Source: Alistipes sp. (lineage in GTDB: Bacteria > Bacteroidota > Bacteroidia > Bacteroidales > Rikenellaceae). Taken from it: 26,636 bases of DNA. This document shows, piece after piece, positions 14,608 through 22,635 of this stretch (its first letter is position 1; each line of letters opens with the position of its first letter). A model generated the notes under the pieces. It was not told the origin of the DNA. It ran no database searches and saw only the letters and a list, made by a program, of their open reading frames with translations. Position numbers and translations under genes: made by a program. The stretch spans positions 1 to 26,636 of the forward strand of contig JAHHQN010000028.1 of assembly GCA_020026375.1 (NCBI GenBank), given 5' to 3'.

Positions 14608-16929
14608 ATGAAACATTCCGATTTTCTGTTGAAGGTCCTCTCGCTCGGTGTGGGACTGGCCATCAGCTTCGTGCTGCTGGGCAAGGTCTGCTTCGAGATG
14701 ACTTTCGACCGTATCTATAAGGACGCGGAGCGCATCTGTCAGTTGCGCACCCACTGTGCCCGTAACGACGGCACGGACGGCTCGTTCTGGAATGTGAGCG
14801 GCGCCATTGCTCCGGGCGTGATGAAGTATGCCCCCGGTGTGGAGGCCGCCACCCGCACGACGGGTTTCTTCTCGTCGGACAAATACCTCACCGAGGACAA
14901 GCGTGTCGTTTCGGGAGACCTGCTTTTGGCCGACACGATGTTCTTCTCCATTTTCGACCGCCCGATTCTTGTCGGCGACCCCGTGCGGGTATTGTCCGAG
15001 CGGGGCAAGGTGATGGTGAGCCGTTCGTTTGCCGCGAAAATCTGTCCGGTGGAGGAGATTGTGGGCAGAACCATCACCAACGAGGAGATGCCTCGGCTGG
15101 TGATGACCGTGGGCGGCGTGTTCGAGGATTTCCCCGAAAACGCCTCGATGAAGACCGACATTCTGCTCTCGATGGAGACCTATTCCAGGGAAAGCACCCA
15201 GAACTGGCTGGGCAACGACCGCTACATGGGTTTCGTGAAACTGGCCGAGGGGGTCGATGCCGAAAGCCTCTATCCGGCCATTCGTCTGATGCAGGAGAAA
15301 TATCAGGACATCGAGGAGGTCGAAGCCTCGGGCACCCGTATCAGCTACCGTCTGGTGCCGATTACCCGGGCCCATTGGAACTACACGTCGGCACGCAGCA
15401 CGGTGATGATTCTCTCGTTCGTGACCTTTCTGCTGCTGGGCATCTCGATACTCAACTATGTGCTTCTGGCAGTGTCGGCCATCGTGCGCCGCTCGAAGGA
15501 GATGGCCGTGCGCAAGTGCTACGGTGCCGTGACGGGCAACATCTACGCCCTGTTGTTCCGCGAGACGGCCGTGGTGCTGGCCGTGGCACTGGGGTTTGCG
15601 GGTCTGACCGTGTGGGCGGTGCGTCCGTTGATTTACGAGCTGGTGGGCGTGGAACTGAAGGTGTTGCTTGTCCCCGAACTCTACCTGACGCTGGGGGTGA
15701 TGACCGTGCTGGTGTTCCTCTGCTCGGCCGTGCTGCCGGGTATGTTGTATGCGCGTGTGCCGGTCAATGTCATCATCTCGCGTCTGTCGATGAACCGCCG
15801 CCGCTGGAAACTCTCGCTGCTGTTCCTGCAATTCGTCATCTGTGTGATGATGACCGTCTTCATGCTGATGGCCGTGGGGCAGTACCACGCTTCGCTGACC
15901 CGTGACCCGGGCTACTCCTACAAGCAGACACTGGTCGTGTCGCGCGGCGGCCTGACGCTGGAGCAGTTCCGCTCGCTGGAAGAGCCGTTGAGGGGTATGG
16001 CCGAGGTGAAGGCCGTGGCGGTCTGCGACGGCCTGGCGTTCCGCGGCTTTTCGGGCAACAATGTCTGTTCGCCCGACCGCTCGAAGGAGCTGTTCAACAT
16101 CGCCGACCAGTATCAGGTCTCCCCCGAATACTACGATTTGATGGGTGTCCGCCTGCTCGAAGGCCGCTGTCCGAACAACGGCGAGGAGTGTGTGGTGTCG
16201 CGCTCCTTTGTTGAGAAGGTCAAGACGACGGGCTATTGGAAGGAGGGACTCGTGGGTCAGACCATTCCCATCACCGAACACGGCATGGTGACCGTTGTGG
16301 GTGTCTATGAGGACTACCTGCTCGGTACGGCCGATTCGCCCGATTTGCGTCCGTCGGCCCTGTTCGGCTGCTCGGAGGCCGAGGCCGACTACTTCTCGCG
16401 CAACCTGCTGATTCGTCTGCATGAGATGACCCCCGAGGCGGTGACGGCCGTCGGACAAAAGATTGACGAGGTGCTGCACGGTGCGCGTTTCGACATGAAC
16501 AGCTGGTCTGAAATGATGGAGGAGCGTTACGGCCGTCAGCGTCAGATGCGCAACACCATCATGGTGGGGGCGTTCTTCACCCTGCTGGTGGCGCTCTTCG
16601 GACTCATCAGCTATATCCGCGACGAGTCGCAACGCCGCACCAAGGAGATTGCCCTGCGCAAAATCAACGGGGCTACGGTGCGCGAACTGATGGTCATGCT
16701 GGTGGGCGACACCCTGCGCCTGTTCCTCGGGGCGATGGTGGTGGCCGACCTTGTGGTGGTGCTGGTCGGCTCGTTGTGGCTCGAACAGTTTTCCGTGCGC
16801 ACGGCACTCCATGTGTGGTACTTCGCGGCGGGCGATGTGGCAGTCATGGCGGTTGTCGTGGGCGTGGTGTTGCTCAACATCCGAAGAACGGTGAATGCCA
16901 ATCCCGTGGAGTCGCTCAAGAGCGAGTAA
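14608..16929 (+). CDS. FtsX/MacB-type ABC transporter permease 3
   Basis: Predicted 773-residue third permease of the operon. TM1 comes almost at once (MKHSDFLLKVLSLGVGLAIS...), so the usual N-terminal cytoplasmic helix is shorter than in permeases 1 and 2. The rest follows the family plan: periplasmic domain (about 35-265), central TM cluster with loop IVRRSKEMAVRKCYGAVTGN, second periplasmic domain, and C-terminal TM segments with loop QRRTKEIALRKINGATVRE and ending ANPVESLKSE. The stop TAA of permease 2 is separated from this ATG by a single base. Whether the short N-terminus affects pairing with the ATPase cannot be judged from sequence. Confidence 0.9.
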   Translation: MKHSDFLLKVLSLGVGLAISFVLLGKVCFEMTFDRIYKDAERICQLRTHCARNDGTDGSFWNVSGAIAPGVMKYAPGVEAATRTTGFFSSDKYLTEDKRVVSGDLLLADTMFFSIFDRPILVGDPVRVLSERGKVMVSRSFAAKICPVEEIVGRTITNEEMPRLVMTVGGVFEDFPENASMKTDILLSMETYSRESTQNWLGNDRYMGFVKLAEGVDAESLYPAIRLMQEKYQDIEEVEASGTRISYRLVPITRAHWNYTSARSTVMILSFVTFLLLGISILNYVLLAVSAIVRRSKEMAVRKCYGAVTGNIYALLFRETAVVLAVALGFAGLTVWAVRPLIYELVGVELKVLLVPELYLTLGVMTVLVFLCSAVLPGMLYARVPVNVIISRLSMNRRRWKLSLLFLQFVICVMMTVFMLMAVGQYHASLTRDPGYSYKQTLVVSRGGLTLEQFRSLEEPLRGMAEVKAVAVCDGLAFRGFSGNNVCSPDRSKELFNIADQYQVSPEYYDLMGVRLLEGRCPNNGEECVVSRSFVEKVKTTGYWKEGLVGQTIPITEHGMVTVVGVYEDYLLGTADSPDLRPSALFGCSEAEADYFSRNLLIRLHEMTPEAVTAVGQKIDEVLHGARFDMNSWSEMMEERYGRQRQMRNTIMVGAFFTLLVALFGLISYIRDESQRRTKEIALRKINGATVRELMVMLVGDTLRLFLGAMVVADLVVVLVGSLWLEQFSVRTALHVWYFAAGDVAVMAVVVGVVLLNIRRTVNANPVESLKSE

Positions 16930-16942
16930 TCGAAAAATTTTA

Positions 16943-16982
16943 TATATTTGTAGGCGGGGAGGGAAAACAATCCTTCCCCGCC
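16943..16982 (+). promoter_or_regulatory. Internal promoter-like box plus leader hairpin before the response regulator
   Basis: TATATTTG at 16943-16950 is an exact -7 box. Directly after it, 16953-16982 folds into a 12-bp GC-rich stem (GGCGGGGAGGGA / TCCTTCCCCGCC, one G-T pair) with a 6-base loop, ending 12 bases before the start codon. No T-run follows, so it is a poor terminator. It may stabilise or repress the regulator mRNA, or attenuate read-through from the permease genes. No clear -33 box is seen. Confidence 0.5.
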
Positions 16983-16994
16983 TTCTGTAGGACA

Positions 16995-18350
16995 ATGAAC
17001 AAGGGAAAAGTTTTAATCGTAGACGACAACAACGGTATCCGCGCGGCACTCCGCATTCTGCTGCCCCGATACTTCGCCGAGGCGGAGTGTATCCCCTCGC
17101 CCAAGACACTCACTTCGCGCCTGCGCGAGATGCGCCCCGATGTGGTGCTGCTCGACATGAATTTCGACACCGACATCAACACCGGCAACGAGGGACTCTA
17201 CTGGCTCTCGGAAATCAAACGCCTGTCGCCCGACACCGAGGTGGTACTTTTCACCGCCTATGCCGACATCGCGCTGGCGGTCGAGGGCATGAAGCGCGGC
17301 GCATTTGATTTCGTGGTCAAGCCCTACGACAACGACCGTCTGGTCGAAATCCTCACCGCGGCGTGCGAGAAGTCGCTGAAGATGGCGCGCAAGGCGGCCC
17401 GCCGTGGCGACAGTGGTGCGGCGTCGGAGATGTATTGGGGCGGAGGGCAGGCGATGCGCGGCGTGCGTGCCACGGTGGAGAAAATCGCTCCCACCGATGC
17501 CAATGTCCTCATCACGGGCGATAACGGTACGGGCAAGGACGTGCTGGCCGGCGAGATTCACCGCCTGTCGGACCGTGCGCGGCGCCAGATGGTGGCCGTC
17601 GATGTGGGTGCCATCAGCGACGGACTCTTCGAGAGCGAACTCTTCGGCCATCTCAAAGGCTCGTTCACGGGGGCGTTTGCCGACCATGCGGGCAAGATAG
17701 AGAGTGCCGACGGCGGTACGCTTTTCCTCGACGAAATCGGCAACATACCCCTCCACCTCCAGGCCAAGCTGCTGCGTGTGTTGCAGAACCGCACGGTCAT
17801 ACGCGTGGGCGACACCCGACCTCTTCCGGTCAATGTCCGTCTGATATGCGCCACGAACCGCAACCTCGAGGAGCTGGTGCGCGAGGGACGGTTCCGCGAG
17901 GACCTCTACTACCGCATCAACACCATTCACCTCCACCTGCCTCCCCTGCGCGAGCGCACCGACGAGATTCTGCCCCTGGCGCGTATCTTCATCGACCGCT
18001 ACGCCGCCAAATACCGCCGTGCGGTGACGGACATCGACCCCTCGGGCGAGGCGCTGCTGCTCGGCCACGAGTGGAACGGCAATATCCGCGAGTTGCGCAA
18101 CTGCATCGAGAAGTCGGTGATTCTGGCTTCGGGCGAACGGCTCTCGGCGGCCGACTTCTCGTTTGCCGACTCCATCGCCGAGCCGCGACCCTTGTCGGAA
18201 ATCACGGTGGGCGAGTCGTTGGAGGTGCTGGAGGAGAAGGCTATCCGCGCCGCGCTGGAACACTTCGGCGGCAACCTGACGATGGTGGCCAAGTCGCTCA
18301 ACATCAGCCGTCCGACCCTCTACGCCCGTCTCAAAAAATACAACATCTGA
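16995..18350 (+). CDS. NtrC-family sigma-54-dependent response regulator
   Basis: Predicted 451-residue transcription activator. Receiver domain at 1-125: acidic pocket Asp10-Asp11, phosphoacceptor Asp54 (VVLLDMNF), Thr87 in FTAY and Lys109 in VVKP. AAA+ domain at about 145-385: Walker A GDNGTGKD (175-182), sigma-54-contacting loop GSFTGA (222-227), Walker B GGTLFLDEI (240-248), arginine-finger region RFREDLYYRI (299-308). Fis-type helix-turn-helix at 417-451 (GGNLTMVAKSLNISRPTLYARL). GSFTGA is an accepted variant of GAFTGA, so sigma-54 activation should be intact. The start at 16995 (MNKGKVLIVDDN) gives the standard receiver N-terminus. Its stop overlaps the start of the histidine kinase gene, and it probably activates the sigma-54-like promoter at the head of this locus (inference). 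Confidence 0.95.
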   Translation: MNKGKVLIVDDNNGIRAALRILLPRYFAEAECIPSPKTLTSRLREMRPDVVLLDMNFDTDINTGNEGLYWLSEIKRLSPDTEVVLFTAYADIALAVEGMKRGAFDFVVKPYDNDRLVEILTAACEKSLKMARKAARRGDSGAASEMYWGGGQAMRGVRATVEKIAPTDANVLITGDNGTGKDVLAGEIHRLSDRARRQMVAVDVGAISDGLFESELFGHLKGSFTGAFADHAGKIESADGGTLFLDEIGNIPLHLQAKLLRVLQNRTVIRVGDTRPLPVNVRLICATNRNLEELVREGRFREDLYYRINTIHLHLPPLRERTDEILPLARIFIDRYAAKYRRAVTDIDPSGEALLLGHEWNGNIRELRNCIEKSVILASGERLSAADFSFADSIAEPRPLSEITVGESLEVLEEKAIRAALEHFGGNLTMVAKSLNISRPTLYARLKKYNI

Positions 18351-19588
18351 TGGATACGCTGACTGTGGTGGCCCTGGCGGTCGGGGTGGCGGTGGTGACG
18401 GCCGTGGTGGTGGCGGTGACCGTCTATGTGAAGATGCACCGCAAGGTGGTCTTCATGATTGACGCGCTGGAGGACCGCGAGGTGGGCTTCCGCTACCGCG
18501 AGGGACGTGTGCTGGGCTTCAACCGCACGCTCAACCGCCTGCGCCGCATCTTCGAGCGCGAGATGCAGGAAATCGTGGAGCAGAATCTCTACTACGGCAA
18601 GATGCTCGACAATATCCGCACGGGCATCTTCGTCATCGATTCCGACGGCGGCGGCCGTGTCATCTACCACAACACGGCCGCGCTCAACATACTGGGCATG
18701 GCCCCCGTCAAACACCTCCGCCAGCTGGCCTTGGTCGACAAGGAGTTGCAGACCGCTTTCGAGACCATTCCCGAGAACAAGGAGATGAGGTGCAGCTTCT
18801 ACAACGAGCGTAACCGCATCACCATAGCCATGACCGCCTCGTCGGCGCAGTTCGACGGCAAACATGTGCGCATCGTGGCCTTCAACGACATCACCGGCGA
18901 CATGGAACACAGCGAGGAGATGTCGTGGAACAAGCTGGTGAGGGTGCTCAACCACGAAATCATGAACACCATCACTCCCATCGCCTCGCTCTGCGACACC
19001 TTCTCGCGCGACCTGAAGGAGGCAGCTTCCGACGGCGGCCGTCGGCTCAACCTCGAGGAGCTGGAGCGCGGTTTCGAGACCATCGCCTCCTCGTCGAAGT
19101 CGCTGATTACCTTTGTCAACAACTACCGCAGCCTCACGCGCGTGGCCATGCCCGTGAAGAAGGCCCTCTATGTGCGCGAACTCATCGACCGTGTGATGGG
19201 ACTCACCGAGCAGATGGTGCGCGAGGCCGGCGCGCGGGTCTCCTACATCGAGGAGTCTGACGATGTGATGCTCTATGCCGATGAGGGGCAGATGGCGCAA
19301 ATCGTGGTCAACCTCATCAAGAACGCCCTGCAGGCCGGAGCGCATGCCGTCTTCATCTCGTCGCGCATCAACTCTTCGGACGAGGTGTGCATCTCGGTGT
19401 CGAACGACGGACGCCCCATCTCGCGAGAGTCGGCCGACCAGATTTTCGTGCCGTTCTACACCACCAAGCAGGACGGCTCGGGCATTGGACTGAGCCTCTC
19501 GCGTCAGATGATGCGGCTCCACAACGGCTCCATCGTGCTGGAGCGCAGCGACGAGCGGGTGACCACCTTCACCCTTCGCTTCAAATAG
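18350..19588 (+). CDS. PAS-containing sensor histidine kinase
   Basis: Predicted 412-residue membrane kinase, the cognate partner of the preceding response regulator: its ATG overlaps the regulator stop (TGATG at 18348-18352). One N-terminal TM helix (about 4-28) has no periplasmic domain, so sensing is likely membrane or cytoplasmic. A PAS-like region lies at about 82-185 (YYGKMLDNIRTGIFVIDSDG). The phosphoacceptor is His202 in VLNHEIMNTITPIASL. N-box VVNLIKNALQAGA, G1 SNDGRPI, F-box IFVPFYTTK and G2 GSGIGLSLSRQ are intact. This NtrY/NtrB-like layout is usual in Bacteroidota beside MacB-type efflux operons. The signal is unknown. Confidence 0.94.
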   Translation: MDTLTVVALAVGVAVVTAVVVAVTVYVKMHRKVVFMIDALEDREVGFRYREGRVLGFNRTLNRLRRIFEREMQEIVEQNLYYGKMLDNIRTGIFVIDSDGGGRVIYHNTAALNILGMAPVKHLRQLALVDKELQTAFETIPENKEMRCSFYNERNRITIAMTASSAQFDGKHVRIVAFNDITGDMEHSEEMSWNKLVRVLNHEIMNTITPIASLCDTFSRDLKEAASDGGRRLNLEELERGFETIASSSKSLITFVNNYRSLTRVAMPVKKALYVRELIDRVMGLTEQMVREAGARVSYIEESDDVMLYADEGQMAQIVVNLIKNALQAGAHAVFISSRINSSDEVCISVSNDGRPISRESADQIFVPFYTTKQDGSGIGLSLSRQMMRLHNGSIVLERSDERVTTFTLRFK

Positions 19589-19627
19589 GAAAAAAACGCA
19601 ATACACCTCAATACATCTCTACAACCC

Positions 19628-20254
19628 ATGTTTCAGGAAATCGATCCCCAAACGACCTCCCGCGCCGAAGCCTTCGCGCTGTGGATGAAGGCCCCGATGC
19701 CGATGGTCACCCTCTTCAAAACCCTGCGTGTGGGACGCCTCAGAAGGCTCTCGCGCCGCAAGGGTCTCAAGTTCAACATGCTCATGTGCTACTGCATTGG
19801 CCGTGCCGCCTCCCAGGTCAGGGAGTTCTACCTGCTGCCCGTGGACGGGCGCCTGCTGCAATACGACGCGCTGGCGGTCAACACCATCGTGGCCAATGCG
19901 AAGGGCGAAGTCAGCTCATGTGACGTGCCTTTCAGCGACGATGTGGCACGTTTCAATGCCGACTATCTGCGTCTTACGCGGCAGGTAGCCCTCTCGTGCC
20001 GGAACCATGACCTCGAGGAGCGAATGGTCATCGGCACCTCGGCACTTGTCGGTTGCGACATCGACGGGGCGGTGGGCATGTATAGCGGCATCTTCAACAA
20101 CCCGTTCCTCATCTGGGGACGCTGCCGCCGCCAATGGTTCCGCACCTCGCTCCGCATCTCGTTCCAGTTTCACCACACCCAGATGGACGGCGCGCATGCC
20201 GCCCGTTTTCTGGAACTGTTGCAGGCAGAAATCAATACACTGACCTTAAAGTAG
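19628..20254 (+). CDS. CatA-like O-acetyltransferase (chloramphenicol acetyltransferase fold)
   Basis: Predicted 208-residue acyl-CoA-dependent acetyltransferase, close in length to classical CAT trimers (about 215-220 residues). The catalytic motif HHTQMDGAH (182-190) matches the CAT pattern HHxxxDGxH; His183 is the expected general base and Asp187 the structural aspartate. The central part (DALAVNTIVANAKGEVSS; YSGIFNNPFLIWGR) also follows the CAT plan, but the active-site surroundings differ enough that chloramphenicol need not be the substrate. It starts 39 bases after the kinase with no terminator or convincing promoter between them, so it may be read from the upstream transcript. It is 7 bases from the next gene. 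Confidence 0.85.
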   Translation: MFQEIDPQTTSRAEAFALWMKAPMPMVTLFKTLRVGRLRRLSRRKGLKFNMLMCYCIGRAASQVREFYLLPVDGRLLQYDALAVNTIVANAKGEVSSCDVPFSDDVARFNADYLRLTRQVALSCRNHDLEERMVIGTSALVGCDIDGAVGMYSGIFNNPFLIWGRCRRQWFRTSLRISFQFHHTQMDGAHAARFLELLQAEINTLTLK

Positions 20255-20261
20255 CCGCTCC

Positions 20262-21509
20262 ATGTTGCAGAATATCAGACCGTATGTCCGCCGTCGTATG
20301 TCCGCCCTCAGGGAGCGTGCCGCCGCCCGAAAGAGAAGAATCTCGCGTAACCTCGAATGCCGCCGCCTGCGCCGTCTGCGCGACAGGACGGCACCCCAAT
20401 ACCACCACTGCAAGAACTGCGGCACGGAGTTGCAGGGCATGTACTGCCACAAGTGCGGACAGTATGCCCTCGACATTCGCCAGCCCTTCTGGAAATATGT
20501 GGTGCAGTACTTCGAAAATGTCTATCAGTTCGACGGCAAGGTGTGGACCACGTTGTGGTTGCTCGTGCGCCGTCCGGGTTTCCTCACCAGGGAGTTCAAC
20601 TCGGGTAAGATAGCCTCCTATGTCCACCCCATGCGTCTTTTGATGTTCATCTCGGTGGTCTTCTTCGTCTTCTTCTTCCCGATGCTCAACGCCAAAATCG
20701 ATGAGATGATGCAACATTCCGATCGGGTGGTCGAGAAGGTGGCGCTCCGCGAGATGACCGTCTCGGGTATAAAACTGCATGACGACGACAGGTGGAATGT
20801 CGTTGTGGAACTGTTGTCCGACAGTGCGATGGTGGCCAGCCACCCCTCGCTCCTGCGGATTGAGGGGTGCCGGCCGGCGGTGGGAGAGTCGGGACAGAGA
20901 ACCGATACCCTCACCGTGAAAATACCCGTGGAGTTGCTGGACAGAAATGTCTACACCGAGGTGGAGCGCCGCGACGGGCTTCGACTCCTGCAGTTCAACC
21001 CGGTGTATGTCTCGGCCACCGATGCACGGCTCACGCTGTTCCGTGAGCGCATCATCGGCTTTCTGAGTGGCTATGCCGCCATGATTGTGCTGTTCTTCAT
21101 TCCCGTGCTGGCCTTCCTGCTGCGCTTTTTCTACCGTCGCAGCAAGATGATGTATATGGGACATCTGGTTTTCTCGCTCCATTTCGTCAGTTTCCTGTTC
21201 CTGCTTCTGTCGCTCCTGCTGCTGGTGGGCGAGTGGTGGCAGTACCATGCGGTGTCGTTCTGGATTTTCCTGCTGCTGGTCTTCCTCTACTTCGATATCG
21301 CCTCCCATGAGGTCTACGAGGGGGCGGGGTGGTTCATGACCTCACGCCGTACGGTGTGGGTGCTGCTGTTGTATGCCTTTGTGGTGGCGCTGGCACTGGC
21401 GGCCATCGTGTTGACGGTCTCCTTCCATGAGAAACAACTGTTGTACGGTGCGTTCGAGCATCTGGATATCCCGGTGGACGTGGATGTCGTATTGGACGAT
21501 GTGAAGTAG
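20262..21509 (+). CDS. DUF3667 membrane protein with N-terminal zinc ribbon
   Basis: Predicted 415-residue membrane protein of unknown function. An Arg-rich N-terminus (1-45) is followed by a zinc-ribbon-like set Cys50, Cys53, Cys62, Cys65 (HHCKNCGTEL, MYCHKCGQYA), then the family block FENVYQFDGKVWTTLWLLVR and RPGFLTREFNSGKIASYVHP. One TM segment lies at about 125-145, an extracytoplasmic stretch at about 150-260, and four more TM segments at about 265-290, 300-325, 330-350 and 365-390. This layout fits DUF3667. It lies 7 bases after the acetyltransferase gene and 7 bases before the AraC/GyrI gene, so the three are probably cotranscribed. Confidence 0.85.
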   Translation: MLQNIRPYVRRRMSALRERAAARKRRISRNLECRRLRRLRDRTAPQYHHCKNCGTELQGMYCHKCGQYALDIRQPFWKYVVQYFENVYQFDGKVWTTLWLLVRRPGFLTREFNSGKIASYVHPMRLLMFISVVFFVFFFPMLNAKIDEMMQHSDRVVEKVALREMTVSGIKLHDDDRWNVVVELLSDSAMVASHPSLLRIEGCRPAVGESGQRTDTLTVKIPVELLDRNVYTEVERRDGLRLLQFNPVYVSATDARLTLFRERIIGFLSGYAAMIVLFFIPVLAFLLRFFYRRSKMMYMGHLVFSLHFVSFLFLLLSLLLLVGEWWQYHAVSFWIFLLLVFLYFDIASHEVYEGAGWFMTSRRTVWVLLLYAFVVALALAAIVLTVSFHEKQLLYGAFEHLDIPVDVDVVLDDVK

Positions 21510-21516
21510 GGCGGAT

Positions 21517-22428
21517 ATGGAACAATCGGACAGATACACCCGGTCGGTGAATGCCGTCATCGACTATGTCAATGCCCACATCGGCGAACCGCTCGACGTG
21601 GGACGGCTTGCCGCACAGACCTCCTTGTCGGTCTACCACTTCTGTCGGGTCTTTGCCGCCGTGAGGGGGGAGTCGCCCGCACGTTATGTCCTGCGCCGTC
21701 GTCTGGAACTGGCCGCCATACAGTTGCGCAATGCTGTGGGGCGTCCGGTGTCGGACATCGCCTTTGCCTACGGCTTCAACTCGGCGAATGTCTTCTGTCG
21801 CAACTTCAAGCGCCACTATGGCATGACGGCCGAGGCCTACCGCAAAAAGGAGCAGCAGGAGCGCAAGAATCGTCCATCGCCGCGCAATATCGGTAACGAC
21901 GGGCGCAGTTATTCCCGCTACTTTTGTCCCTGTAAATCTTTAAAAATAGGAGACAAAATTATGGAATGCAATTTCGAAATCAAACAGTTGGAGGCCACCC
22001 ATGTGGTCTATTGCCGCCACTACGGGGCGTATGACAATCTGCAGGAGTCGTTCGACAAGCTCCTGCGTCAGGTCTATCCCCTGGGGCTGGTGACTCCCGA
22101 GAGCCGTCTGGCCACCGTCTTCCACGACAACCCCGAGGTCACCGATGTGGAACACCGCATCTCCGACGCGTGTCTGGTGGTGGACGGGCCGGTGAAGGCG
22201 GGTGGCGAGGTCTGTTCGGCCACCCTTGAAGGAGGACAATATGCCGTGGGCCGCTTCGTGCTGGAATGGAAGGAGTTCGAGGAGGCATGGCGGAGCATGT
22301 TCGTGCTGCTCGAGGAGCATGGCTTCAGCTGCTGCGGCCTGCCGTTTGAGGTCTACATCAACCGTCCGGAGACCCATCCCACGGGCAAGTGGGAGGTGGA
22401 TATCTGTATTCCCGTGCAGGCGAAATAG
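21517..22428 (+). CDS. Rob-like AraC regulator fused to a GyrI-like effector-binding domain
   Basis: Predicted 303-residue protein. Residues 1-115 form an AraC-type DNA-binding domain placed N-terminally (VGRLAAQTSLSVYHFCRVFAA and VSDIAFAYGFNSANVFCRNFKRHYGM as the two helix-turn-helix motifs). Residues about 149-303 are a GyrI-like small-molecule-binding domain (MECNFEIKQLEATHVVYCRHYGAY ... EVYINRPETHPTGKWEVDICIPV in pieces). Length and order match E. coli Rob, a drug and bile-responsive activator. The linker (about 116-148) is unlike either domain and its DNA is AT-rich, with a promoter-like box, AGGAG and an in-frame ATG at 21961; the C-terminal domain may also be made alone (155 residues). 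It ends the acetyltransferase-DUF3667 run and is followed by a terminator. Confidence 0.88.
   Translation: MEQSDRYTRSVNAVIDYVNAHIGEPLDVGRLAAQTSLSVYHFCRVFAAVRGESPARYVLRRRLELAAIQLRNAVGRPVSDIAFAYGFNSANVFCRNFKRHYGMTAEAYRKKEQQERKNRPSPRNIGNDGRSYSRYFCPCKSLKIGDKIMECNFEIKQLEATHVVYCRHYGAYDNLQESFDKLLRQVYPLGLVTPESRLATVFHDNPEVTDVEHRISDACLVVDGPVKAGGEVCSATLEGGQYAVGRFVLEWKEFEEAWRSMFVLLEEHGFSCCGLPFEVYINRPETHPTGKWEVDICIPVQAK
21919..21963 (+). promoter_or_regulatory. Promoter-like box and ribosome-binding site inside the AraC/GyrI gene
   Basis: TACTTTTG (21919-21926) is an exact -7 box. It is followed by an AT-rich stretch, AGGAG at 21948-21952 and, 8 bases later, an in-frame ATG at 21961 that begins exactly at the GyrI-like domain. 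No -33 box is evident. This is one of the best Shine-Dalgarno sequences in the window. Confidence 0.45.
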
Positions 22429-22451
22429 GGCGTTGTAAGACCGCAGGAAGG

Positions 22452-22494
22452 GGCGGATACGGAATTGTTTGCGAGATTCCGTGTCCGCCTTTGT
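22452..22494 (+). terminator. Rho-independent-like terminator after the AraC/GyrI gene
   Basis: A 14-bp stem (22452-22465 with 22476-22489, core GGCGGA.ACGGAAT, one T-G pair) with a 10-base loop, followed by TTTGT. The T-run is short, so efficiency is uncertain, but the hairpin is strong and well placed 23 bases after the stop. Confidence 0.7.
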
Positions 22495-22606
22495 CGTCGT
22501 GTGGTGGCTCGAAAAATCACGTTCGGCAGCTCTCCGCCTCGCTGTTTTTTCGGTGTGGCCTTGCGCAAATCGGCGGCAGGGGAGAGTGCGTTCCCGAAAA
22601 AATTGT

Positions 22607-22614
22607 TACCTTTG
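22607..22614 (+). promoter_or_regulatory. Candidate -7 promoter box of the GT4 gene
   Basis: TACCTTTG matches TAnnTTTG exactly, 22 bases before the chosen start codon. No TTTG stands at the expected -33 position. The leader would be very short. Confidence 0.5.
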
Positions 22615-22635
22615 AGATTTCGAAAATCATTTGTG

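Noticed and set aside
12924..17109. Very long minus-strand frames opposite the permeases and regulator, rich in His, Arg and Gln.
   Set aside because: Their composition is that of antisense shadows; the plus strand encodes complete permeases and a complete NtrC-type regulator.
19628..20254. Calling the CAT-like gene a chloramphenicol resistance determinant.
   Set aside because: The catalytic motif fits the fold, but the rest is divergent and many chromosomal CatA-like enzymes have other substrates, so the specific claim is not supported.
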